This document shows, one piece after another, positions 25,439 to 33,770 of a stretch of DNA of 64,000 bases. Every line of letters begins with the position of its first letter. Positions within the stretch are counted from its first letter, which is position 1. Position numbers and translations under genes: made by a program. Below the pieces are notes generated by a model. It was not told where the DNA came from and did no database searches. It saw nothing but the letters and a program-made list of their open reading frames with translations. Source of the stretch: Streptomyces sp. NBC_01224 (lineage in GTDB: Bacteria; Actinomycetota; Actinomycetes; Streptomycetales; Streptomycetaceae); the NCBI RefSeq assembly GCF_036002945.1, contig NZ_CP108529.1, positions 8,613,001 through 8,677,000 on the forward strand. The letters run 5' to 3'.

Positions 25439-25791
25439 GGGATGACGTTATGGAGGAGACCATGGTCGAAGTCAAGTGTCAGCGCCGAACGGGCTTCGCT
25501 GGGCGGACCCGGTGCGACATGCCCCTCGTCGTGGATCACCGAGAATCACAGCGTGAGCAGGGCGACGCCACCGCGATGTGGACGGCGCGGCTGTCGGGTT
25601 CGGCGTGTGGTAAGCCCCGGTCGCACATGGCCGTGCACAGAAGGCAAGGCAGCCCCGGAATCAAGGACAAAGTGTCAAGGCTACGCGCCACGCATGGACG
25701 GGATGACGCAACGGCGTAGCAGGCCGGCGCTGTCACACGCTCGTCGACGAGCAGGGGCCCGGGTCACCAGAGCCTCCCTGCCCGCTGTCGG
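25439..25791. other. Spacer between PPK2 and the DUF1918 fusion gene
   Basis: 353 bases upstream of ppk2. It should contain the ppk2 promoter; I recognise no box, no coding fragment and no repeat. Confidence 0.45.
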
Positions 25792-26709
25792 TCACTCATC
25801 GGCTGGACTGATGCGCCGCCCTGTGAGGCGCGTGGGCCGGATCGACACCCATGTGTTGCGTTCGCCCCCTGCCCAGGGCGTGGTATGGGCGCGGTCGGCA
25901 AGCTGCCGCAGTGCGTCGGGCTCTGTAACGATCCGCGCAGGGCCTACGGCAAGCACGCTCCAGCCCTGGCTCATGGCCTCGTCCACGTGGTCGACCTCGA
26001 ATGCGACATCTGTTCCCCCGGCTGTCGCAGGCACCGAGTCGGGCGCGGTCCGGAAAGCGATCGTGTCATCGATGACTTCGTAGTTCACTGGAAAGACCGC
26101 TGGGCCATCGGGTGTCGACACCGCGATGCGTCCTACGCCGTGTGTGGAGAGCCGGGCGCGGCATTCGTCGGGGTCCAGGTCCTGCAGCCGGGGGTGCAGG
26201 AGCGCCTGGCCCCGGCCGGGTGGCAGATCAATGCCGCCTCCGCGCAGGGCTGCGGCGGTGGTGCCGAGTGCGTCGGCCAGGCTGATGAGACTTGCCGGAC
26301 TCGGGTCAGCAGGCCGTTGTTCGAGGTAGGCCAGGTAGTCCGGCGCCATTCTGGCGCGGCGGGCTGTTTCTGCGCGGCTGAGCCCCTGTCGCTCGCGCTC
26401 CATGGCTACGCGCCGGCCGATGTCGCCGGGGTTGGGTGCCCCATCGAGCCGGACCCCGGCGGACTCGTCCCCGGCCTCGGCCATGCCCGGCCGGGACGGC
26501 TCGCGGGATCTGCCGGGCCGGTGCTCAAGGTGCCGGATATGGGCGTCGGGCCCGGGGAACACGAGCGTCACCTGGTCGGTATCCGACCAGTGCACGTCGT
26601 AGGGAGGGGTTCCGTCCTCATGGTGGAGTCCGACAATCTCGCCGTCGCGCCTGCTGGCGCCGGTGGCCGGGCTTTCGACAACAAGCCGATCGCCGAGGTG
26701 AGCTCGCAT
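25792..26709 (-). CDS. DUF1918 - XRE HTH - flavin-binding split-barrel fusion protein
   Basis: 305 residues from ATG 26709, chosen because the DUF1918 domain starts exactly there (MRAHLGDRLVVESPATGASR); GAGGAAA lies 14 bases upstream, a loose ribosome binding site. Domain 1 (about 1-65) ends VHWSDTDQVTLVFPGPDA. Domain 2 (about 95-155) is a Cro/C1-type HTH: RVAMERERQGLSRAETARRA then YLAYLEQRPADPSPASLISL. Domain 3 (about 170-300) is a pyridoxamine-phosphate-oxidase-like barrel: CRARLSTHGVGRIAVSTPDG, PAVFPVNYEVIDDTIAFRTA. This last fold occurs in M. tuberculosis Rv3129 of the DosR regulon. Possibly a flavin- or redox-responsive regulator. Divergent from CBS protein 5. Confidence 0.85.
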   Translation of the reverse strand: MRAHLGDRLVVESPATGASRRDGEIVGLHHEDGTPPYDVHWSDTDQVTLVFPGPDAHIRHLEHRPGRSREPSRPGMAEAGDESAGVRLDGAPNPGDIGRRVAMERERQGLSRAETARRARMAPDYLAYLEQRPADPSPASLISLADALGTTAAALRGGGIDLPPGRGQALLHPRLQDLDPDECRARLSTHGVGRIAVSTPDGPAVFPVNYEVIDDTIAFRTAPDSVPATAGGTDVAFEVDHVDEAMSQGWSVLAVGPARIVTEPDALRQLADRAHTTPWAGGERNTWVSIRPTRLTGRRISPADE

Positions 26710-26797
26710 GATCGCCGCCGTTTCCTCATCATGTTGCTGTACCCAACGTGCCACGCATGACGTGCCGCCGCACGGGATGAGAAACCGTGAGTCCGCG

Positions 26798-26832
26798 GGG
26801 CCGAGCGGGCTGGTATCGGGCCCGCTGGTCCA
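26798..26832. promoter_or_regulatory. Tandem DevR-like boxes between the DUF1918 gene and CBS protein 5
   Basis: GGGCCGAGCGGGCTG (26798-26812, degenerate right half) and GGGCCCGCTGGTCCA (26818-26832, 4 of 6 pairs), 20 bp apart; 105-139 bases before the CBS ATG and 89-123 from the divergent ATG. Confidence 0.45.
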
Positions 26833-26936
26833 CCGACGAGTCGGGCCGGGCCATCTGTGCGGCTCGCGGGCGACCGCTCCTGACCCGCTCGGCACAGGGC
26901 CATTACCAGCCGTCACATCCCGAAAGGAGAAGCCGC

Positions 26937-27611
26937 ATGCACCACCGATCGGTCGCAGAGCTCATGACCAGAGACGTCGTCCGGGCACGGCGTGACCTGC
27001 CGTTCAAAGAGATCGTCAAGCTGCTGGCAGAGAACGATGTCACAGCGGTACCCGTGGTCGATGAACTGGATCGGCCCATGGGTGTCGTGTCCGAGGCCGA
27101 CCTGCTGCGCAAGTCTTCCGACCAGGTCGATCCGTCCGGCCGGACACCGATTCCGCATCTGGAGGCGTGGGAGCGGGCCAAGGCCGAGGGGGCCAGGGCC
27201 GAGGAACTGATGTCGGCTCCCGCGGTGTGCGCGCGTCCGGAGTGGACCGTGGTCGAGGCTGCCCGCCTCATGGAAGTGCAGAACGTCAAACGGCTGCCCG
27301 TCGTGGACGAGACGGACAAGTTGCTGGGCATCGTCAGCCGTCGTGACCTGCTGCGGGTCTTCCTGCGCCGTGACGACGCCATCTACGAGGAAATCAACCG
27401 GGACGTACTACAGCGGACGATGGGTCTGGCCTCCTCGGAGGTGACGGTCGAAGTGCGCCAGGGAGAGGTCGTCCTCAGCGGATCCGTCGAGTTCAAGAGC
27501 CTGATCCCCATCATCGAACGGCTGTGCCGGAGCGTCGACGGTGTGGTTTCCGTCGCTGAGCGTGTCGCCTACCGGACCGACGACATCCGGACCTCCCGCA
27601 CCGGCACGTGA
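26937..27611 (+). CDS. CBS-CBS-BON protein 5
   Basis: 224 residues from ATG 26937 with GAAAGGAGAAGCCGC upstream. CBS1: VAELMTRDVVRARRDLPFKE to MGVVSEADLLRKSSDQVDPS; CBS2: AEELMSAPAVCARPEWTVVE to LLGIVSRRDLLRVFLRRDDA; BON: VTVEVRQGEVVLSGSVEFKS to SVDGVVSVAERVAYRTDD. It shares the YEEINRDVLQRTMGL linker type with paralogue 2 (HEEIVDEVLGRTLRM). A nucleotide-binding stress protein by family. The only plus-strand member of the set. Confidence 0.93.
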   Translation: MHHRSVAELMTRDVVRARRDLPFKEIVKLLAENDVTAVPVVDELDRPMGVVSEADLLRKSSDQVDPSGRTPIPHLEAWERAKAEGARAEELMSAPAVCARPEWTVVEAARLMEVQNVKRLPVVDETDKLLGIVSRRDLLRVFLRRDDAIYEEINRDVLQRTMGLASSEVTVEVRQGEVVLSGSVEFKSLIPIIERLCRSVDGVVSVAERVAYRTDDIRTSRTGT

Positions 27612-28093
27612 GCCATTCGGACCCCGCGAGACGCCTCACGTGCCCCGCAACGGCAGGGCAGTCTGCACGGGCCCGAGGGGAGCGGCTCTTCGTTCCGGAT
27701 TGCTCTGTCGGCAGCCCGTTCCACCTTCTCCGCCCCGGAACCCGTCGATGCCCGACCACCAGGGGAATGACGGCCGCTCTTCCTCCTTGTGCGGATTTCG
27801 CCCATGATGATGTACGACCAGCTCGCCGGATGGGCCGACGGGCATGTCGCGCGAGCTGATCCCGCGGTTGTGTCCAGCCGGCGGATCCCCGAGAGCATGA
27901 AGGTCTTGCTGGTCGAGGTCGGTGTTCCGACAGGTGAAGGCAAACGATCACGGGGCCGCCGAGGCTCACAGCTGGGCGCGGACAGGCTCCCCGTACTTGC
28001 TCCGGTGCGCCTTGCTGTCGACGGCCGCCCTGTCATCGGCGGAGTCCAAACCTGGTCGCGCGGGTGCCTGTTGACGAGCGAGACTGACGCGCA
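27612..28093. other. Unassigned region before the carboxylesterase
   Basis: 482 bases. Open frames on both strands are short, lack ribosome binding sites and match nothing I know. I see no boxes or strong hairpins. Confidence 0.45.
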
Positions 28094-29641
28094 ATGAGTG
28101 AGCAATCATGCAGTGTTGAAGCAGCCTTTCGGACGACGAGCGGCCGTGTGCGGGGCAGAGGGGCCGGCGACGGCGTCACCGCCGTGCTCGGTATCCCGTA
28201 CGCAGCCGCGCCTTTCGGCGCCTGCCGGTTCCGGGAGCCACAGCCGGCGCCGGCCTGGGACGGGGTCCGGGACTGCACGGCCTTCGGCCCCATCGCCCCG
28301 CAGTCGGCGGAGCTGCCCGGAGCGCCGGTGTGGCACCCCGGGGACGAGGACATCCTCACCGTCAATGTGTGGGTGCCGGAGCGTGCGGACGGCGGCGCGC
28401 TGCCGGTGTTCTTCTGGATACATGGCGGCGCCTACACGTTCGGCTCGTCCGCCCAGGCCGACTTCGACGGGACAGCCCTGGCACGCGCAGGGTTGGTCGT
28501 GGTCAGCTGCAACTACCGGGTGGGCTTCGAGGGCTTCGGGCATGTGTCCGGCTTTCCCGACAACCGCGGGCTGTTGGACCAGGTAGCCGCGCTGTGCTGG
28601 GTCCGGGAGAACATCGCGGTCTTCGGTGGCGAACCTGGGAACGTCACCGTCGCCGGGCACTCTGCCGGAGGAGGCTCGGTGGCCTGCCTGATGGCCATGG
28701 AGCGGACACGGGGGCTGTTCCGGCGGGCCGTCGCCCACAGCGTGCCCAATGCCTTCTTCGCAGTCGAGCTCGCAGTGGCGGTCAGCGAGCGGATCGCGGC
28801 GGAGGCTGGGGTTGCCCCGACAGCGGAGGGACTGCTGTCCGTGTCGCCCGAGGCGCTGGTGGCCGCCTCCGACAAGGCTGCCGCGCACTGCGGGACCGAC
28901 CCCGTGGCAGCGGTCCACACCTTTGACCCGGTGATCTTTCAACCCGTCGTCGACGGCGAGGTACTGCCCGCGGATCCACTCCGTATGCTCGCCTCCGGGA
29001 CGGCGCGGGAAGTGGACCTGCTGGTGTGCCACACGTTGGAGGAGTACTGGTTCCTCCACGCGGTGGGAGCCGTGCGGGAGGTCACCACCGAGGCGGAACT
29101 GGCGGACTTCGCCGAGGCCCTGCACCTCCCAGCCCATCTCGGGGACGGCTACTGTGCGTTGATGCCGGACGCCCAGGTACTCGACCGCTACCTCGCGATC
29201 TTCGGCGACGCGCAATTCGGCGAGTACACCACGCGCCTTGCCGAGCACCACGCGAGGGCCGGCGGCCGGGCGTACCTGGCCCGCTTCGCCCGCAGGCGCG
29301 AAGAGGCCAGGCCCTGGCACACCGCGGACATCCCCTTCGCCTTCGGTAACCTGGACGCCGTCGGCGCCGACTTCCTCATCGGCGGTGCCCCCGACGACCA
29401 CGACCGCGCCCTGTCCCGCCGCATGCTCCGCTCCTGGGCCGGCTTTGCGGCCACCGGTGACCCGGGCTGGCCGGCGGTCACCGCCGACACCACGCCAGTA
29501 AAGTCCTGGGCCGTCCCCGGCGACCACCTGGCCGACGACGACACGTCCGGGCTCCGCGCCTTGTGGCGCGACGTCCGGTTCGACCTGCTGCGGCCCAGGC
29601 AGGCGGCCGGGCATCGTTCCCATGGACTTTCCGGCGCTTGA
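28094..29641 (+). CDS. Type B carboxylesterase
   Basis: 515 residues, alpha/beta hydrolase of the para-nitrobenzyl esterase/cholinesterase class. N-terminal VLGIPYAAAPFGACRFREP, oxyanion block VFFWIHGGAYTFGS, the class signature region AALCWVRENIAVFGGEPGNV, and the nucleophile elbow GHSAGGGS near 190. The acid and His lie in the C-terminal half (WHTADIPFAFGNLDAV is the usual His-containing block). No signal peptide, so cytosolic. The upstream ribosome binding site is weak. It stands alone ahead of a resistance-gene group; the substrate is unknown, and hydrolysis of an ester antibiotic is a speculation only. Confidence 0.9.
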   Translation: MSEQSCSVEAAFRTTSGRVRGRGAGDGVTAVLGIPYAAAPFGACRFREPQPAPAWDGVRDCTAFGPIAPQSAELPGAPVWHPGDEDILTVNVWVPERADGGALPVFFWIHGGAYTFGSSAQADFDGTALARAGLVVVSCNYRVGFEGFGHVSGFPDNRGLLDQVAALCWVRENIAVFGGEPGNVTVAGHSAGGGSVACLMAMERTRGLFRRAVAHSVPNAFFAVELAVAVSERIAAEAGVAPTAEGLLSVSPEALVAASDKAAAHCGTDPVAAVHTFDPVIFQPVVDGEVLPADPLRMLASGTAREVDLLVCHTLEEYWFLHAVGAVREVTTEAELADFAEALHLPAHLGDGYCALMPDAQVLDRYLAIFGDAQFGEYTTRLAEHHARAGGRAYLARFARRREEARPWHTADIPFAFGNLDAVGADFLIGGAPDDHDRALSRRMLRSWAGFAATGDPGWPAVTADTTPVKSWAVPGDHLADDDTSGLRALWRDVRFDLLRPRQAAGHRSHGLSGA

Positions 29642-29697
29642 GGCCCAACTTCTGTGCTTCTGGCTGATGTTCCGGCCGCAGTCCTTGAGAAGCCCGG

Positions 29698-30552
29698 TTG
29701 CGAGCGGGATCACGTCACTACAGACGACGCGGTGAGCGGGTTGGCTTCATTGCGACAGGAGTTCGCAAGGGACTTGTCCGTCCACTGCGGACGATGAATG
29801 AGGCGTTCCAGCGAGCTTACGACCGGGCGGGCAGCAGGGTGCAGCAGTCGCTGGCCAGCCGGGTGCGCAACGCCGAGGAACGGCTGCGCCGCCTCCTCGC
29901 CAACCCGGTCCCGCCTCCGCCGGAGCCGCTGCGCTTCGCCCCCGTACTGCGGGCCCGCCGCCTGGAGGGCGTCGTACTCGACGCGGCCGACATCGCCGTC
30001 ACGGACCGACTCGACCGCACGAGCCTCGCCGTCACGGCGGGCGAGCGCCTGCTGATCACGGGGCCGAACGGAGCAGGTAAGAGCACGCTGCTCCGCGTTC
30101 TGGCCGGGGAGGTCGCCCCCGAGAGGGGGAGCGTCAGCTGCCGCGGCAGGATCGGCTACTCCCGCAAGAGCCGCGGCCCGGGGAACCTGAGGAGACCGTG
30201 CTGGCTGCCTTCGCCCGTGGACGGGCAGGGGAGGCCGCCGGATACACCGAACGGCTGCTGTCCCTCGGCCTGTTCGACAGCGACCAGCTCACGGTGCCGG
30301 TCGGCCGGCTGTCCACTGGTGCAGTTGCAGCGTCTCGCCCTGGCGCGATTGCTCAGCGAGCCGTCGGACGTCCTGTTGCTCGACGAACCCACCAACCATC
30401 TGTCGCCCGCCCTCGTCGAGGAGTTGGAAGCCGCTCTGAGCGGGTACGAGGGCGCCCTCGTCATCGTCAGCCGTGATCGCCGGCTGCGTCGGCGCTGGCG
30501 GGGCGCCCACCTGGCCATGCACGCGACTTCGACGTCCCCCACCAAAGCCTGA
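29698..30552 (+). pseudogene. Broken ABC-F ATPase (ribosome-protection type), second half only
   Basis: Only linker and second ABC domain of a normally ~550-residue two-domain protein are present. Linker: SLASRVRNAEERLRRLLANP; Walker A: ITGPNGAGKSTLLRVLAGEV. A frameshift near 30165-30180 moves the next ~50 codons to another frame (ETVLAAFARGRAGEAAGYTE, SLGLFDSDQLTVPVGRLSTG). A one-base insertion near 30320 restores the first frame with QLQRLALARLL, the Walker B VLLLDEPTNHL and the switch IVSRDR. ABC-F proteins of this sort protect ribosomes from macrolides, lincosamides, streptogramins or pleuromutilins. Non-functional as it stands. Confidence 0.8.
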
Positions 30553-30596
30553 CGTCATCGAAGCCCGCAGACATCCCTTCAGAAAGGAAGCGATTC

Positions 30597-31292
30597 GTGA
30601 TGTCGCCTGTTCCTGCCGACCCGACCGTGCTGCATCCGATGCCCGAGCAGCCACGGGTGGTGCTGCTGAAACCTCTGATCACCTCGCCGCTGATCGAGGT
30701 CGGAGACTTCTCCTACTACGACGATCCCGCTGACCCGACCACCTTCGAGACCTGCAACGTGCTGTACCACTACGGGCCGGAAAAGCTGGTCATCGGGAAG
30801 TTCTGCGCGCTGGGCGAGGGCGTGCGGTTCATCATGAACGGCGCCAACCACCGCATGGACGGCCCCTCCACGTTCCCGTTCCCGATCATGGGCGGTTCCT
30901 GGGCCGAGCACTTCGACCTCATCACCGGCCTGGCCGGACGGGGGGACACCGTGGTGGGCCATGACGTCTGGCTCGGATACCGGGCCATGGTGATGCCCGG
31001 CGTCCGCATCGGTCACGGGGCGATCATCGCTTCCGGCTCCGTCGTCGTCGACGACGTCCCCGACTACGGCATCGTCGGCGGCAACCCCGCCCGTCTCATC
31101 CGCCGCCGCTACAGCGACGCCGACATCGACCGCCTCCTGGCCCTGACCTGGTGGGACTGGCCGCTCCAGCACATCACCGAACACATCCGCACGATCATGT
31201 CCGGCAGCATCGACGACCTGGAGAACGTGGTGGCCGGGTACACGGGAAAGGCACGTCAAGACCCATCGCCCCGCACTGCGAAGGGCCGTTGA
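30597..31292 (+). CDS. Vat-like streptogramin A / xenobiotic O-acetyltransferase
   Basis: 231 residues from GTG 30597 (ATG 30600 directly follows and may be the real start; AGAAAGGAAG upstream). Left-handed beta-helix acetyltransferase of the CatB/Vat group. Key blocks: FETCNVLYHYGPEKLVIGKF, the long active-site loop FIMNGANHRMDGPSTFPFPI containing the catalytic His (NH), hexapeptide coils TVVGHDVWLGYRAMVMPGVR and IASGSVVVDDVPDYGIVGGN, ending NPARLIRRRYSD and WWDWP. The family acetylates the hydroxyl of group A streptogramins or chloramphenicol. It directly follows the ABC-F remnant, as in a resistance operon. Confidence 0.88.
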   Translation: MMSPVPADPTVLHPMPEQPRVVLLKPLITSPLIEVGDFSYYDDPADPTTFETCNVLYHYGPEKLVIGKFCALGEGVRFIMNGANHRMDGPSTFPFPIMGGSWAEHFDLITGLAGRGDTVVGHDVWLGYRAMVMPGVRIGHGAIIASGSVVVDDVPDYGIVGGNPARLIRRRYSDADIDRLLALTWWDWPLQHITEHIRTIMSGSIDDLENVVAGYTGKARQDPSPRTAKGR

Positions 31293-31306
31293 ACGGTCCC
31301 GGCACG

Positions 31307-31333
31307 GGCCGGCCGGCTCTCCGGAGGCCGGCC
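31307..31333 (+). terminator. Possible hairpin after the Vat-like gene
   Basis: Arms GGCCGGCC/GGCCGGCC around an 11-base loop, 15 bases after the stop; no U tract. Confidence 0.4.
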
Positions 31334-31460
31334 TGCGACCAGCGGAGATCTTCGCGCCCGCCGGCTTCCGTTTTCCGCCACTGCCTCTGGTGGTCGCCCT
31401 CCGCGCGGTGACCGCATCCGCACCGGCGACCCACCCAGCACCGAGAATCGAGTTGCCAGC

Positions 31461-32759
31461 ATGCCTGCTTCGTCCCACCCAAACCCGTTCGCCGACTGGC
31501 TTCGCGCCCATGCCGTCCCGCTCACCCACCTCGACCGTGAGGTGCCGCTCGATGACCTGGAGCCGCTGCGCGCCATCATCGGTGAAGCCCGCGTCGTAGC
31601 GATCGGCGAAAATTCCCACTTCATCAACGAGTTCGCGCTCATGCGGGAGCGCATCCTGCGGTTCCTGGTCGAACGCTGCGGTTTCACCGTTCTGGCCTTC
31701 GAATACGGCTTCAGCGAAGGCTTCCCCCTGGACGCGTGGACCCAGGGCGAGGGGACCGACGACGACCTGTCGGCCCATCTCGACGCGGCGATTCCTGTGG
31801 GACTCGATGAGCCGCTGCGCTGGATACGTGGGCACAGCCGCACAGCCTCACCACCGGTGCGCTTCGCCGGCATCGACATCCCGGCGGCCGGCGGGTCCTT
31901 GCTTCCCGCCCTGACCCCGGTCGCCGACTACCTGCGCCAGATCGATCCCGAAACCCTGCCGGCGGTCCGGACGGCGACGCGGATCGCCGAATCGTTCGCT
32001 GGTGGCTCCGGCGCCGCGGCCGCACCCGCGTGGGCGCGCCTGGCCGCCGCGGAACAGGACACCCTCAGCGCGGTCCTGGCGCGCCTGCTCATCCGGTTCC
32101 GCTCCGTCGAACCGCTGTACGTCTCCCGCAGCGACCAGCAGAGCTTCGACATCGCCTTGCGACGCCTTGAAGGCGCCTGCCACGCCGACTACACCTTTCG
32201 CGCCATGGCCGACCTCTTCGCCGGAAAGGGGCTGACCGCCGACCCCTCGGCCCGGGACGTCTACATGGCCGGGTCGGTCCTGTGGCACCTGGAGCGCTTC
32301 GAGCCCGGGACCCGCGTGGTGCTGGCGGCTCACAACGCCCACATCCAGAAATCACCGATCTCCTTCAACGGTCACCTCACGGGGCTCCCGATGGGACAGC
32401 ACCTGCACCGCGTGCTCGGCGATGAGTACTTCGCCCTCGGCCTGACGAGCATCACCGGACACACCGCGGACATGCGCCGCGACGAGAACACATGCTTCGG
32501 TTTCACCATCGACAACACACCGCTGGAGCCGCCCGAGCCGGGAAGCATCGAAGCCGCCTTCGGCGATGCCGAGTCCGGGCTCAACATCGCCGATCTCCGC
32601 CAGCCACGCCAGGGTGCCCGGGGCAACGCGGGCCTTGCCTCCGGGCCGGACCGCATCCGGATACAAGGCGCCTACATGCACACCCCCGTCATCGAGGCGT
32701 TCGACGCCATCCTCAACTCCCCGACCTCCACCGTGGCCGACGACCTCGAATTCACATGA
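31461..32759 (+). CDS. Erythromycin-esterase-family protein
   Basis: 432 residues from ATG 31461. Matches the Ere/EreA-like fold by VVAIGENSHFINEFALMRER (conserved His53 after GEN), TVLAFEYGFSEGF (Glu near 81), RFAGIDIPA, and VVLAAHNAHIQKSPISFNGH (His-Asn-x-His near 290). Ere enzymes hydrolyse the macrolide lactone; many homologues of this family have other or unknown substrates, so macrolide resistance is likely but not certain. Cytosolic. It follows the Vat-like gene by 168 bases with a hairpin between, so probably a separate transcript. Confidence 0.85.
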   Translation: MPASSHPNPFADWLRAHAVPLTHLDREVPLDDLEPLRAIIGEARVVAIGENSHFINEFALMRERILRFLVERCGFTVLAFEYGFSEGFPLDAWTQGEGTDDDLSAHLDAAIPVGLDEPLRWIRGHSRTASPPVRFAGIDIPAAGGSLLPALTPVADYLRQIDPETLPAVRTATRIAESFAGGSGAAAAPAWARLAAAEQDTLSAVLARLLIRFRSVEPLYVSRSDQQSFDIALRRLEGACHADYTFRAMADLFAGKGLTADPSARDVYMAGSVLWHLERFEPGTRVVLAAHNAHIQKSPISFNGHLTGLPMGQHLHRVLGDEYFALGLTSITGHTADMRRDENTCFGFTIDNTPLEPPEPGSIEAAFGDAESGLNIADLRQPRQGARGNAGLASGPDRIRIQGAYMHTPVIEAFDAILNSPTSTVADDLEFT

Positions 32760-32920
32760 GACAGGCCGACGACCAGGGCGGTGAGGCCGAGTCGCTGCGT
32801 TGGGCGGTCTACGCTGTCACCGTTGCCCATTACGTTCAACGGCCCAGCGTCCTGGGAGGAAGTTTGAAGCGTTCCCAGGTCCCCGGATAGCTTCCGGCCG
32901 CCTGCAGAAGGGACAATGCG

Positions 32921-33325
32921 ATGGATCCTGATATCCGAACCAGGGGCGCACTCGAGGAACACTGGCGGGCATCGGAACGTGGGGATACCGAAGCCGAGCA
33001 CGCCATCTACGCTGCGGACGCGATCCTCGACTACCCCCAGTCAGGTGAACGATTCCGGGGCCGCGCGACGATTTCGGCGCAACGTGGCGGGCACCCTGCC
33101 AGTCGGCACTTCACTGTCCACCGGATCGTTGGCAGCGGGGATCTGTGGGTGAGCGAGTGTGTCATCACGTACGACGGGGTGCCCACCTACTCAGTGAGCA
33201 TTATGGAATTTGCCCACGGGCATGTGGTGCACGAGACGCAGTACTTCGCGGACGCCTTCGGTGCGCCTGAATGGCGGACAGCACTCGCGGAGCCTATGCC
33301 GGGCAGGAATATCGCCAGGGCCTGA
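32921..33325 (+). CDS. SnoaL/NTF2-like small protein
   Basis: 134 residues from ATG 32921 (AGAAGGGACAATGCG upstream). Cone-shaped alpha+beta fold suggested by ALEEHWRASERGDTEAEHAI, DAILDYPQSGERFRGRATIS, HRIVGSGDLWVSECVITYDG and FAHGHVVHETQYFADAFGAP, the typical SnoaL_2 pattern in which the last block contributes to the pocket. The catalytic or ligand role is not predictable. Followed by a strong terminator hairpin. Confidence 0.8.
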   Translation: MDPDIRTRGALEEHWRASERGDTEAEHAIYAADAILDYPQSGERFRGRATISAQRGGHPASRHFTVHRIVGSGDLWVSECVITYDGVPTYSVSIMEFAHGHVVHETQYFADAFGAPEWRTALAEPMPGRNIARA

Positions 33326-33350
33326 CCCAGGGTCGGCCTCGATCGTTCAT

Positions 33351-33380
33351 GAGCCCGTGTCAGCGTGCTGACGGGGGCTC
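33351..33380. terminator. Rho-independent-like terminator
   Basis: GAGCCCGTGTCAGC / GCTGACGGGGGCTC pair at 12 of 14 positions around a 2-base loop, followed by TGGGCTTTTG. It separates the SnoaL-like gene from the IS1380 remnant and may work for both strands. Confidence 0.65.
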
Positions 33381-33770
33381 TGGGCTTTTGTGGACGGGCG
33401 TGTTCTGTCTTGCGGTTGTGGCGAGGGCCCGAGTGTCGCCCGCAGGTCCGTCGAGGGCCGGCATGGGCAGGCAGGCGAGAAGGTCCAAGGCGAGGGAGAC
33501 GACCTCCAGCCAGCCCTGATGGTGGGCGGCGCCGTGAAGGGGCAGGTTGCGCAGGCCGGTGTCGCGGGCGGCCCGGATGCGGTCCTCGGCGCGGGCCCGG
33601 CGGCGGTGGCGGAGCTCCACGCAGCACAGCCACGAACGGGTGACGCCCGCCTCGCCGGCACCCGCGGATCCGCGAGGGTCCCAAGCCGGTCCGGCAGCCC
33701 GACGATCGCGCGGTGCTGACGGGTGGGCGACTTGACCAGGCAGACGGTGGCGCACCGGCGGCACATCGAA
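33381..33770 (-). mobile_element. IS1380-family transposase remnant
   Basis: The minus strand encodes RRARAEDRIRAARDTGLRNL then PLHGAAHHQGWLEVVSLALD LLACLP. This matches the C-terminal catalytic part of IS1380 transposases (RCEDRIRxAKDTGLRNLPLH...NQxWLExVxLAxDLLAW). The rest is missing or frameshifted; upstream LVKSPTRQHRAIVGL is open but unassigned. Confidence 0.65.

Noticed and set aside
25439..25560. Possible DevR-like box upstream of ppk2
   Set aside because: GGGCGGACCCGG has no correct half-site spacing.
27612..28093. Possible gene in the 482-bp gap (102-codon plus ORF at 27789)
   Set aside because: No ribosome binding site, no homology-like blocks, high Arg/Gly content.
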